Virus record (IMG/VR): IMGVR_UViG_3300021440_000116 | Location: 1-24,470 of that record | Direction: 5' to 3' (one strand) | DNA: 24,470 bases | DNA from: a virus | Shown: piece by piece, positions 1 through 5,115 of the stretch | Position numbering within the stretch: position 1 is the stretch's first letter | Layout: each line of letters opens with the position of its first letter | The notes under the pieces: generated by a model | What the model was told of the DNA's origin: nothing | Seen by the model: the letters and a program-made list of their open reading frames with translations, nothing else | Database searches by the model: none | Made by a program: the position numbers and the translations under genes

Positions 1-3
1 CAC

Positions 4-159
4 ATGGACTTCAAACAAACTTTGGATAGGGCGCGAGAGCTTATTGCTCAGCGTAACGACATCGACCGCCAGCTCGCGGAGTTGAAGCAGCTTACGGAAC
101 TGCTCAACGGGGCGAAACCGAAGCGCACCAGGAAGAAGAAGGAGAAGGCCGATGCGTAG
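4..159 (+). CDS. Small lysine-rich coiled-coil protein (51 aa)
   Basis: I do not recognise a family. The ATG at 4 opens a 51-residue reading frame whose first two thirds are predicted helix with coiled-coil spacing (LDRARELIAQ, then IDRQLAELKQLTELL). It ends in a very basic tail (KPKRTRKKKEKADA) that could bind nucleic acid or be disordered. The stop overlaps the next start by 8 nt (ATG at 152), which suggests translational coupling in an operon that begins upstream of the window. No ribosome-binding site can be judged because only three bases precede the start, and an upstream start outside the window cannot be excluded. The existence of the gene is likely; its function is unknown. Confidence 0.6.
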   Translation: MDFKQTLDRARELIAQRNDIDRQLAELKQLTELLNGAKPKRTRKKKEKADA

Positions 160-346
160 CAGCTACGACAACACCTGGACGGCTTCGCAGTACGCCGACA
201 CCTCGTGGGATACGGGAACGACCTACTACACGTACACGCCCGACCCGCTGCACAAGCCGTTCAGCGCGGACATCTTCATGGTGTGCATGTTCGTTGTTGG
301 TCTTGTCCTTATCTATATCGGACGTAAGAAGGAGCAGCCGAAGTGA
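152..346 (+). CDS. Small single-pass membrane protein (64 aa)
   Basis: The N-terminal 40 residues are polar and rich in Tyr, Thr and Ser. One strong hydrophobic segment follows at about residues 41-57 (IFMVCMFVVGLVLIYIG), then a short basic tail (RKKEQPK). By the positive-inside rule the tail is cytoplasmic and the Tyr/Thr-rich part faces out. The start overlaps the preceding gene by 8 nt, and the stop overlaps the following GTG start by 4 nt (GTGA), so the three genes look like one operon. It could be a holin/spanin-like or virion-associated membrane protein, but nothing in the sequence decides this. No homologue is recognised. Confidence 0.6.
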   Translation: MRSSYDNTWTASQYADTSWDTGTTYYTYTPDPLHKPFSADIFMVCMFVVGLVLIYIGRKKEQPK

Positions 347-555
347 GCACGTACACCGTCGGAGGCTATCACAAGGATTACGTTCTGCCGTGGCCGTTCA
401 CCTATAAGATGGACACGCCGGAAGAAGTGACCAAGCTCGTGTTCCGGCTCAGGCATCGGTATCGCCGTGTTACGATTTACGTGAGGGGTCCAGGTATCTA
501 CCAGGAGATACACAGTGGGCAACCATTCACGCTCTTTGGAAGCATCGGCTACTGA
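343..555 (+). CDS. Hypothetical protein (70 aa), GTG start
   Basis: No family is recognised. The GTG at 343 overlaps the stop of the previous gene in a GTGA arrangement, which is the main reason for choosing this start. The product is a small basic protein with an Arg-rich middle (LVFRLRHRYRRVTIYVRG) that reads as alternating helix and strand, followed by a Gly/Pro-containing end. There is no signal peptide or membrane segment. The next gene starts inside it. It may be a small alpha/beta phage accessory protein. Confidence 0.5.
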   Translation: MSTYTVGGYHKDYVLPWPFTYKMDTPEEVTKLVFRLRHRYRRVTIYVRGPGIYQEIHSGQPFTLFGSIGY

Positions 556-748
556 TGTTCAACAAGTGCTACAGACTCTCGGCTTCATAACTGAGAGCCT
601 GTACGCAGCAATCTACGAGGCACAAGCCGCCGCGCAGTGCATCGAACATCGGCAATTAAGAGCTGCTGACTACCACATGAAGCGCATGATTGCCTTTGTG
701 AGGGCCGGATACGGAACATGGAAGGACATAACTCAACCGGGCAAATAA
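515..748 (+). CDS. Hypothetical helical protein (up to 77 aa)
   Basis: The reading frame is predicted mostly helical and is rich in Ala and Gln (VQQVLQTLGF, then AAIYEAQAAAQ), with a basic, aromatic C-terminus. The start is uncertain: GTG at 515 gives a 41-nt overlap with the preceding gene, while the in-frame TTG at 536 shortens the overlap. No ATG is available near the N-terminus. The stop codon TAA (746-748) sits in the loop of an intrinsic terminator, so this is the last gene of the leading operon. Function is unknown. Confidence 0.5.
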   Translation: MGNHSRSLEASATDVQQVLQTLGFITESLYAAIYEAQAAAQCIEHRQLRAADYHMKRMIAFVRAGYGTWKDITQPGK

Positions 749-762
749 TTGCCCGGTTTTTT
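737..762 (+). terminator. Rho-independent terminator
   Basis: CCGGGCAA (737-744) and TTGCCCGG (749-756) form a perfect 8-bp stem around an ATAA loop, followed by six T residues (757-762). The stop codon of the preceding gene lies in the loop, so termination is placed as tightly as possible after the operon. Confidence 0.92.
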
Positions 763-763
763 A

Positions 764-772
764 TGCTATAAT
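764..772 (+). promoter_or_regulatory. Extended -10 promoter of the HNH gene
   Basis: TGC directly precedes a consensus TATAAT (767-772), an extended -10 element. No good -35 lies 16-18 bp upstream, where the terminator sits. The expected start is near 779, giving a leader of about 70 nt before the ATG at 849, unlike most other promoters in the window. Confidence 0.65.
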
Positions 773-785
773 TGACACATTAACA

Positions 786-830
786 GCCTTACGCGTTCTG
801 TTCGCTTCCTTCTCGTAAGGCGGGAAGCGA
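786..830 (+). other. Two overlapping inverted repeats in the HNH leader
   Basis: GCCTTACG (786-793) is complementary to CGTAAGGC (814-821), and TCGCTTCC (802-809) is complementary to GGAAGCGA (823-830). The arms interlock in the order A-B-A'-B'. Only one nucleotide separates A' from B', so a full pseudoknot is sterically difficult and mutually exclusive hairpins are more likely. Position in the 5' leader suggests control of the endonuclease gene by RNA folding, or a DNA binding site of the endonuclease. Confidence 0.5.
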
Positions 831-848
831 GTAGAGCGACAACTGAAT

Positions 849-1619
849 ATGGAAAAGCATGGTCGCCTCACTATCATAGGCGAGGCAGGTTTTAGAAAAC
901 AGGATCGAATGGTTATTACAGAATGTGACTGCGGAACAAAGAAGACCATCCGGTATAGAAATATGACGACTGGTCGTCGGCCAACCAAGTCATGTGGGTG
1001 CCTATCAAGGGAGATAGGTAGGAAACGGTTCTACAAGCACGGTGCCCACGGCACGCGCCTCAATCGTATATTTCACTCAATGCATTCACGTTGTGAGCGA
1101 CCAAGGAACAAAGGATACAGATTGTATGGTGCGCGCGGTGTAACAGTGTGCAGCGAATGGCGCACATTTGTCCCTTTCTCTGAGTGGGCGTTATCAAATG
1201 GATATACCGACAACCTAACAATTGATAGGATAGACAACAGTCTAGGATACTCACCAGAAAACTGTCGTTGGGTTACCAATAAAGACCAACAAAGGAATAA
1301 AACGAATAACATTCGGTTTCAAGGTGAACTCGCAGTTGATGCCTCTTACCGTCTAGGAGGTTGTGCCGACTTGGTGTCTTCTAGAATAATACGAGGCTGG
1401 AGTGTAAGGAGAGCGTTTACAACGAATGCACGACCGCTCACCGCGAAAGGGTCTGACCATCCAATGTCGCTTCTCCGCGAGGATGAAGTCATATCAATAC
1501 GTCGTGAATACATACTGCGGTCCCATGAATATGGGCAAACTGCGCTTGCTTCTAAATATGGTGTAGCTCAGTCAACAATATGGGCTGTCTTGAACAAAAA
1601 GTTGTGGAAGCACATCTAG
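849..1619 (+). CDS. HNH endonuclease, probably free-standing homing type (256 aa)
   Basis: Predicted metal-dependent DNA endonuclease. An N-terminal zinc-ribbon-like region has CDCG at residues 26-29 and SCGC at 48-51. A central HNH/AP2-like block follows: a YGARGVTVC segment (93-101), then LTIDRIDN (123-130), ENCRW (137-141) and QQRN (147-150), the layout typical of phage HNH proteins. The C-terminal 25 residues resemble a helix-turn-helix (ALASKYGVAQSTIWAVLN), which would help target recognition. The gene has its own promoter, a structured leader and flanking terminator-like hairpins, and looks richer in A+T than the genes after 2400. These features fit a mobile gene inserted between operons. 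The ATG start has no Shine-Dalgarno. Family is confident; homing activity is inferred. Confidence 0.85.
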   Translation: MEKHGRLTIIGEAGFRKQDRMVITECDCGTKKTIRYRNMTTGRRPTKSCGCLSREIGRKRFYKHGAHGTRLNRIFHSMHSRCERPRNKGYRLYGARGVTVCSEWRTFVPFSEWALSNGYTDNLTIDRIDNSLGYSPENCRWVTNKDQQRNKTNNIRFQGELAVDASYRLGGCADLVSSRIIRGWSVRRAFTTNARPLTAKGSDHPMSLLREDEVISIRREYILRSHEYGQTALASKYGVAQSTIWAVLNKKLWKHI

Positions 1620-1651
1620 CAGCCTGCGGAACCTTCAACGATCTATTCACA

Positions 1652-1680
1652 CCCCGCAAGTGAAATATCTTGCGGGGTTG
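1652..1680 (+). terminator. Terminator-like hairpin after the HNH gene
   Basis: CCCCGCAAG (1652-1660) pairs perfectly with CTTGCGGGG (1669-1677) around an 8-nt loop, followed by only a short T-containing tail (TTGCT). The strong stem suggests termination or mRNA 3'-end protection. The weak T run lowers confidence. A new promoter box starts seven bases further on. Confidence 0.6.
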
Positions 1681-1683
1681 CTG

Positions 1684-1689
1684 TATAAT
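1684..1689 (+). promoter_or_regulatory. -10 box for a leaderless NinG-like mRNA
   Basis: Consensus TATAAT, six nucleotides before the ATG at 1696. A start site 6-7 nt downstream of the -10 falls on the initiation codon, so the transcript should be leaderless. No -35 is apparent. Confidence 0.65.
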
Positions 1690-1695
1690 TACCGT

Positions 1696-2070
1696 ATGAA
1701 ACTCACTCCCGAGGGAGCGAAAAAGAAAGCGTGGACGGCGTTTGCGCGCTACATTCGCAACCGTGACCCCAACTGTGTGACATGCGGCCACCCTACGACA
1801 GAGGCCGGTCACTTCCTCCACAACTCAGATAAAAAGAACAAGCAGCTTGGCGGGAACGCCTTGTGGTACGACGAACAGAATGTGCATGGACAGTGTGGTG
1901 TCTGTAATCGGTGGAAGTCAGGCAACCTCGCATCTTATTCTCTCTTCCTAGAAGACAAATACGGGCATGGCATCATCCAGGAGCTTTACACAAAGTTCAG
2001 AACTTCGCGCAAATACACCATAGAGGAGCTTTTGGACATCGAAGAGTATTACATAAACATGAATACATGA
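1696..2070 (+). CDS. ninG: NinG/Rap-like recombination nuclease (124 aa)
   Basis: The sequence matches the lambda NinG (Rap) pattern: KKAWTAFARYIRNRD (10-24), a CVTCGH zinc pair (27-32), AGHF (37-40), then NVHGQCGVCNRWKSGN (62-77) and a helical tail containing KYTIEELLDIEEYY. NinG-type proteins are HNH-fold, structure-specific endonucleases that act on branched recombination intermediates such as D-loops and Holliday junctions. I chose ATG 1696 over the in-frame GTG at 1660 because the latter lies inside the upstream hairpin and promoter and adds no family-like sequence. The protein ends with ATGA overlapping the next start. Its place just upstream of terminase fits either recombination or the phage habit of pairing HNH proteins with the packaging motor. 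Confidence 0.85.
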   Translation: MKLTPEGAKKKAWTAFARYIRNRDPNCVTCGHPTTEAGHFLHNSDKKNKQLGGNALWYDEQNVHGQCGVCNRWKSGNLASYSLFLEDKYGHGIIQELYTKFRTSRKYTIEELLDIEEYYINMNT

Positions 2071-2243
2071 ACCAGCCTTGGGTACATACCTGTTACTTCT
2101 GTAAGAAAAGTACCGACGGCCATAAGAGATGCGTTAGATGTGGATGCTTGATTCATGAGGAAGGTATCTGCCACGACTGTATCAAAGACATTGCTACACA
2201 AGAATTGATGCAAAGAGTGAGACGTAATCGTGGTATACTATAG
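2067..2243 (+). CDS. Small double zinc-ribbon protein (58 aa)
   Basis: Cysteine pairs CYFC (9-12), CVRC plus Cys27 (22-27) and CHDC (35-38) give enough ligands for one or two zinc sites in a treble-clef or ribbon arrangement. A basic helical tail (MQRVRRNRG) follows. I chose ATG 2067 because it overlaps the NinG stop as ATGA; the longer open frame upstream merely shadows NinG. It is probably co-transcribed and coupled with NinG. It may bind DNA or protein, but no specific family is recognised. Confidence 0.75.
   Translation: MNQPWVHTCYFCKKSTDGHKRCVRCGCLIHEEGICHDCIKDIATQELMQRVRRNRGIL
2231..2239 (+). promoter_or_regulatory. Extended -10 promoter, leaderless
   Basis: TGG plus TATACT (2234-2239), six nucleotides before ATG 2246. 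It lies inside the last codons of the zinc-ribbon gene and would start a separate transcript for the terminase region. Confidence 0.55.
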
Positions 2244-2245
2244 CT

Positions 2246-2281
2246 ATGAAGAAGAAGAACGGAAAGAAGAAGCCCTGCTAG
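2246..2281 (+). CDS. Tiny leaderless ORF (11 aa), possible leader peptide
   Basis: ATG at the predicted transcription start opens MKKKNGKKKPC and a TAG stop. The next gene starts three bases later (ATG 2285). The peptide is almost entirely lysine and too short to fold. The most economical reading is a leader ORF that lets ribosomes load on a leaderless mRNA and then reinitiate on the zinc-ribbon gene. It could also be chance; there is no independent support for translation. Confidence 0.35.
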   Translation: MKKKNGKKKPC

Positions 2282-2284
2282 CTT

Positions 2285-2422
2285 ATGAGTGATGTGACTC
2301 TCCGCCTTTGCGAGTGGTGTGGAAAGCGCCGAGTAGAGGCGGAGGATCACTATCAATGCAAGAAGTGCGCAGACACAAGGAACGAAGACATTCCGGTATT
2401 TCATCTTCCAGGCAATCCGTAA
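2285..2422 (+). CDS. Tiny zinc-ribbon protein (45 aa)
   Basis: The frame encodes CEWC (9-12) and CKKC (25-28) separated by 12 residues, a compact zinc-ribbon arrangement, with a short neutral tail (VFHLPGNP). It begins three bases after the 11-aa leader ORF and ends three bases before the terminase small-subunit ATG (2426), so it belongs to the packaging operon. No Shine-Dalgarno is visible. It is one of six small cysteine-pair proteins in the window. Function is unknown; it may be a DNA- or terminase-binding accessory. Confidence 0.65.
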   Translation: MSDVTLRLCEWCGKRRVEAEDHYQCKKCADTRNEDIPVFHLPGNP

Positions 2423-2425
2423 CAT

Positions 2426-2821
2426 ATGGCAAAGGCTAAGAAAGAAACAGGGCGTCCGACTGTAATGACGGAAAAGACCCTCCAAAAACTAGAGTTTGCT
2501 TTTGCAGGCGGCGCTTCTGACACGATGGCTTGCATCATAGCCGATATAGCTCCTGCTACTTTGTATAACTACCAAAACGATAATCCTGGCTTTGTAGAGC
2601 GAAAGAAGGAACTAAAGGAAATGACCAGATATCAAGCGAGGGCTAATGTTTCCCGCGCTGTATCAAAGGGCGATCCCGACATGACTAAATACTTCCTCGA
2701 CCGACGAGACAAGGACTTCAAACCGAAGCAGGACCATACGACAAACGATAAAGACTTGCCTACACCTATCCTAGGCGGCAGCACAAAGCAGGATGTTCCA
2801 GCAAACCCAGACGCTGCATAA
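2426..2821 (+). CDS. terS: Terminase small subunit (131 aa)
   Basis: Predicted DNA-recognition subunit of the packaging motor. The N-terminal half carries GRPTVMTEKTLQKLEFAFAG followed by a helix-turn-helix-like stretch (ACIIADIAPATLYNYQ). Then come a charged helix (FVERKKELKEMTRYQARAN) and the GDPDMTKYFLDRRDKDF region often seen in small terminases of this type; the C-terminal tail is Pro/Asp-rich and probably disordered. The length is normal for the family. It lies directly before and overlaps the large subunit by 29 nt, which supports the call. ATG 2426 is the first start after the previous stop. Confidence 0.82.
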   Translation: MAKAKKETGRPTVMTEKTLQKLEFAFAGGASDTMACIIADIAPATLYNYQNDNPGFVERKKELKEMTRYQARANVSRAVSKGDPDMTKYFLDRRDKDFKPKQDHTTNDKDLPTPILGGSTKQDVPANPDAA

Positions 2822-3986
2822 GATTCTATCGCTAAAGAAGCGACTGAAGATAATCCAAGGCGGATCGTCCGCCGGTAAAACAATAGCTATATTGCTCATA
2901 CTCATCGACAAAGCACAGAGCGATAAGACCCCGAAGATATACAGCGTCGTTTCAGAGACGATGCCCCACCTCAAGCGAGGAGCAATCAGAGACTTCCTGA
3001 ATATCATGGAGTCTCATGGCTACTACAGAGATGATAGGTGGAACCGGACAGACTTCTTCTACGAGTTCGAGACTGGCTCTAAAATAGAGTTCTTCAGCGC
3101 TGACAGCTCGGACAAAGTGCGCGGACCTCGGCGTAACGGAGACCTTTTCATCAACGAGTGCAACAATGTCCCCTATGAGACGTTCACGCAGCTATCCATC
3201 CGTACCGAAGGCAACATCTACTTGGACTACAACCCGGTCGTGGAGTTCTGGGTCCAGGACGAGATAATCAGCAAGAACGTGGACCATGACTTCGTTGTCG
3301 TCACATACAAGGACAACAGCGGACTTCCTAAGGTCATTGTTGACGACCTGGAGAGCAGAAAATCAAACGCTGCATGGTGGCGCGTATATGGCGAGGGATT
3401 GGTCGGGGAAGTCGAAGGACGAGTGTATACCGGATGGAACATCATCGAAGACATCCCACCAGAGGCGCGATTGGAGTGTCATGCTCTCGACTTCGGTTTT
3501 GACCCTGACCCCGCAACCATAATCGACGTGTATTTCTACAACGGCGGCTACATCCTCGACGAAGTGCTCCACCAGAGAGGACTGCATAACTCGGACCTTG
3601 CTCAAGCCCTGAAGAACCTTCCATCAAAGGTGACCGTAGCGGATAGCGCAGAGCCTAAATCTATTTCAGAACTCGCTCAGTATGGCGTCTCCGTCATCCC
3701 CGCAAAGAAGGGCAAAGACAGCAAAAGGTGGGGTATACAGGTGCTCCAATCGTTCCCAATCAGCATGACCAAGCGCAGCGTCAACCTCATAGACGAGTAC
3801 CGAAAATATATGCTCTCTCAGGACGCCAGCGGCAGGTTCATTCAAGGAGAGACCGTAGGTAAGGACGACTGTCTCGACGCAGCACGATATGGCATCACAT
3901 CACGGGTCCAGGCGATCAGAGCCAGGGAGTTCCAGGATGCGATGCCCGATTATCCAATTAAAAGACAACTGAATCCTGCTGTATGA
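2793..3986 (+). CDS. terL: Terminase large subunit (397 aa)
   Basis: ATP-driven DNA translocase and headful or site-specific nuclease that fills the capsid through the portal. Walker A is GGSSAGKT (23-30). Walker B with its catalytic Glu is DLFINE (117-122), following the RGPRRNG loop. The C-terminal RNase H-like nuclease shows acidic positions in ALDFGFDPDP, VADSAEP and GKDDCLDAARYG near residues 230, 287 and 360. The length is on the short side of the PBSX/Terminase_3-6 group, but all motifs are present. ATG 2793 overlaps the small subunit by 29 nt. The stop overlaps the SET-domain gene as ATGA. Confidence 0.95.
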   Translation: MFQQTQTLHKILSLKKRLKIIQGGSSAGKTIAILLILIDKAQSDKTPKIYSVVSETMPHLKRGAIRDFLNIMESHGYYRDDRWNRTDFFYEFETGSKIEFFSADSSDKVRGPRRNGDLFINECNNVPYETFTQLSIRTEGNIYLDYNPVVEFWVQDEIISKNVDHDFVVVTYKDNSGLPKVIVDDLESRKSNAAWWRVYGEGLVGEVEGRVYTGWNIIEDIPPEARLECHALDFGFDPDPATIIDVYFYNGGYILDEVLHQRGLHNSDLAQALKNLPSKVTVADSAEPKSISELAQYGVSVIPAKKGKDSKRWGIQVLQSFPISMTKRSVNLIDEYRKYMLSQDASGRFIQGETVGKDDCLDAARYGITSRVQAIRAREFQDAMPDYPIKRQLNPAV

Positions 3987-4420
3987 GTCCACTCACAAAC
4001 GAAGAGCAAGCTCAGGAGCTATCGAACACCGTCAGATGCCGTCTTGAGCCGTCTCCGGTCCATGGCGTTGGCGTATTTGCCATGCGTGATATCAAGAAGG
4101 GCGAGCCATGCCACTGTGGTCCTACTGTGAAGCCAAACTGGTACACCATTAAGCTCGATAAACTCAGAAAGTGCATAGGAGTTACACACCCAGAGATAAT
4201 CGACATCATCCTCGAACGATGGCCGCACATCGTCAACGGAAAGCCATTCCTATCTCCGAACTATGATGCCCGTCTCATTCTCTTTATGAACCACTCAGAG
4301 ACACCAAACTACGATCCTATAACGGACACGGCTCTATCGGACATAGAAAAAGGTGACGAACTGTTTGAGGACTACCGCGTCGTTCCGAACTATCGCGACG
4401 CTTACCCGTGGATTGCGTGA
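3983..4420 (+). CDS. SET-domain protein, putative lysine methyltransferase (145 aa)
   Basis: The three diagnostic SET elements are present in order: VHGVGVFAMRDIKKGE (26-41), where GVG forms part of the SAM site; FMNHSETPNYD (101-111), equivalent to the NHS-x-x-PN pseudoknot motif; and GDELFEDY (124-131), equivalent to GEEL-x-x-DY with the catalytic tyrosine. A 55-residue SET-I insertion lies between the first two. No post-SET cysteine cluster is seen, so this is a minimal SET like other viral ones. SET enzymes transfer methyl groups from SAM to protein lysines. The substrate is unknown: a virion protein or a host protein are the options. It is joined to terL by an ATGA overlap and lies four genes before the portal. 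Confidence 0.85.
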   Translation: MSPLTNEEQAQELSNTVRCRLEPSPVHGVGVFAMRDIKKGEPCHCGPTVKPNWYTIKLDKLRKCIGVTHPEIIDIILERWPHIVNGKPFLSPNYDARLILFMNHSETPNYDPITDTALSDIEKGDELFEDYRVVPNYRDAYPWIA

Positions 4421-4426
4421 TATAAT
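4418..4426 (+). promoter_or_regulatory. Extended -10 promoter, leaderless
   Basis: TGA plus TATAAT (4421-4426). The TGA is also the stop codon of the SET gene. ATG 4432 is five nucleotides downstream of the box, so the mRNA for the portal operon is predicted to be leaderless. Confidence 0.68.
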
Positions 4427-4431
4427 ACGTC

Positions 4432-4575
4432 ATGGCATACATGATATTCGTCTGCCGCCGATGCCAACGCTACTGCGAGGTGTCGCCTGGACAGCTCTCA
4501 GCGTGCTGCAAATCTGGCATCTATCTCCCACAAACTAAGAAATTAGAAATTAAACGAATTAACCCGGCCGTATGA
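4432..4575 (+). CDS. Tiny cysteine-rich protein (47 aa)
   Basis: The frame begins MAYMIFVCRRCQRYC, giving C8, C11 and C15, with a vicinal pair C25-C26 further on. These could form a single zinc site. The C-terminal third is basic (KKLEIKRINPAV). It starts five nucleotides after a TATAAT box and its TGA overlaps the next ATG (ATGA, 4572-4575), so it is the first gene of the portal transcription unit. No homologue is recognised. The promoter and exact coupling argue that it is real despite its size. Confidence 0.65.
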   Translation: MAYMIFVCRRCQRYCEVSPGQLSACCKSGIYLPQTKKLEIKRINPAV

Positions 4576-4817
4576 CAACCGCCAAATGTTTCGTGTGCAA
4601 TCAGGAGTATGGGAGCGACAACCCTGATGACCTTGCGGGAGATGGACGATGTCCGAAGTGTGAAGAGATGCGAAAGGCTGTCGCATTCAAGGTAGACATC
4701 GAGATTGCAGAGAAGCGGAAGCACAATCCACTCGTACCTAACGAACGATCAGAGATGATAAAGGAACTTTTTGAGAAAGGAGGACAAATCCGAGCACGAG
4801 ACCTCGGCATATTCTGA
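4572..4817 (+). CDS. Zinc-ribbon protein (81 aa)
   Basis: CFVC (6-9) and CPKC (27-30) form a standard zinc-ribbon at the N-terminus. A predominantly helical, charged region follows (EMRKAVAFKVDIEIAEKRK, then ERSEMIKELFEKGGQIRA). It is ATGA-coupled to the gene before and stops one nucleotide before the next ATG (TGA-T-ATG), so it is translated as part of the portal operon. The layout of zinc ribbon plus helix suggests a small nucleic-acid or protein adaptor; the role is unknown. Confidence 0.75.
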   Translation: MTTAKCFVCNQEYGSDNPDDLAGDGRCPKCEEMRKAVAFKVDIEIAEKRKHNPLVPNERSEMIKELFEKGGQIRARDLGIF

Positions 4818-4818
4818 T

Positions 4819-5115
4819 ATGGCACGCTCAAAAAAGGCTACACAAAGCCAATCACAGAAGTTCACCGTCACGCTCCATGTGAATGGAGCACCTATCGTAG
4901 GAAGCGGCGACACACTCAATGAGGCTGTCCTCAACCTTCCGGCATTCACGCCAAAGACACAGGGCAAGATGGTCGTCACCTACGATGGAAAAGATAGCCG
5001 GACTATGCTCTTTCATCTCCAAGCCCTCAAGCGTCTTTTCTTCCCTGGTATGACCGGCCAGATACAGAGAATGGCATTAGAAAAGCAGTGGCAATTCTAC
5101 CGTTATGCCGAATGA
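4819..5115 (+). CDS. Hypothetical protein upstream of portal (98 aa)
   Basis: The product has a basic, Ser/Gln-rich N-terminus (MARSKKATQSQSQKF), a beta-strand-rich middle (FTVTLHVNGAPIVGSGDTLN) and a helical end (LFHLQALKRLFFPGMTG) that overlaps the portal start by 11 nt. I chose ATG 4819, one base after the previous stop, rather than the upstream in-frame TTG at 4771, because the stop-T-ATG junction recurs four more times in the window. Position suggests a packaging or portal accessory protein. No family is recognised. Confidence 0.65.
   Translation: MARSKKATQSQSQKFTVTLHVNGAPIVGSGDTLNEAVLNLPAFTPKTQGKMVVTYDGKDSRTMLFHLQALKRLFFPGMTGQIQRMALEKQWQFYRYAE

Noticed and set aside
772-777. TTGACA as a -35 for a promoter inside the HNH leader
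   Set aside because: No -10-like hexamer lies 16-18 bp downstream, and the motif overlaps a much better extended -10.
786-830. True H-type pseudoknot in the HNH leader
   Set aside because: The linker between A' and B' is a single nucleotide that would have to span an 8-bp stem; mutually exclusive hairpins are more credible.
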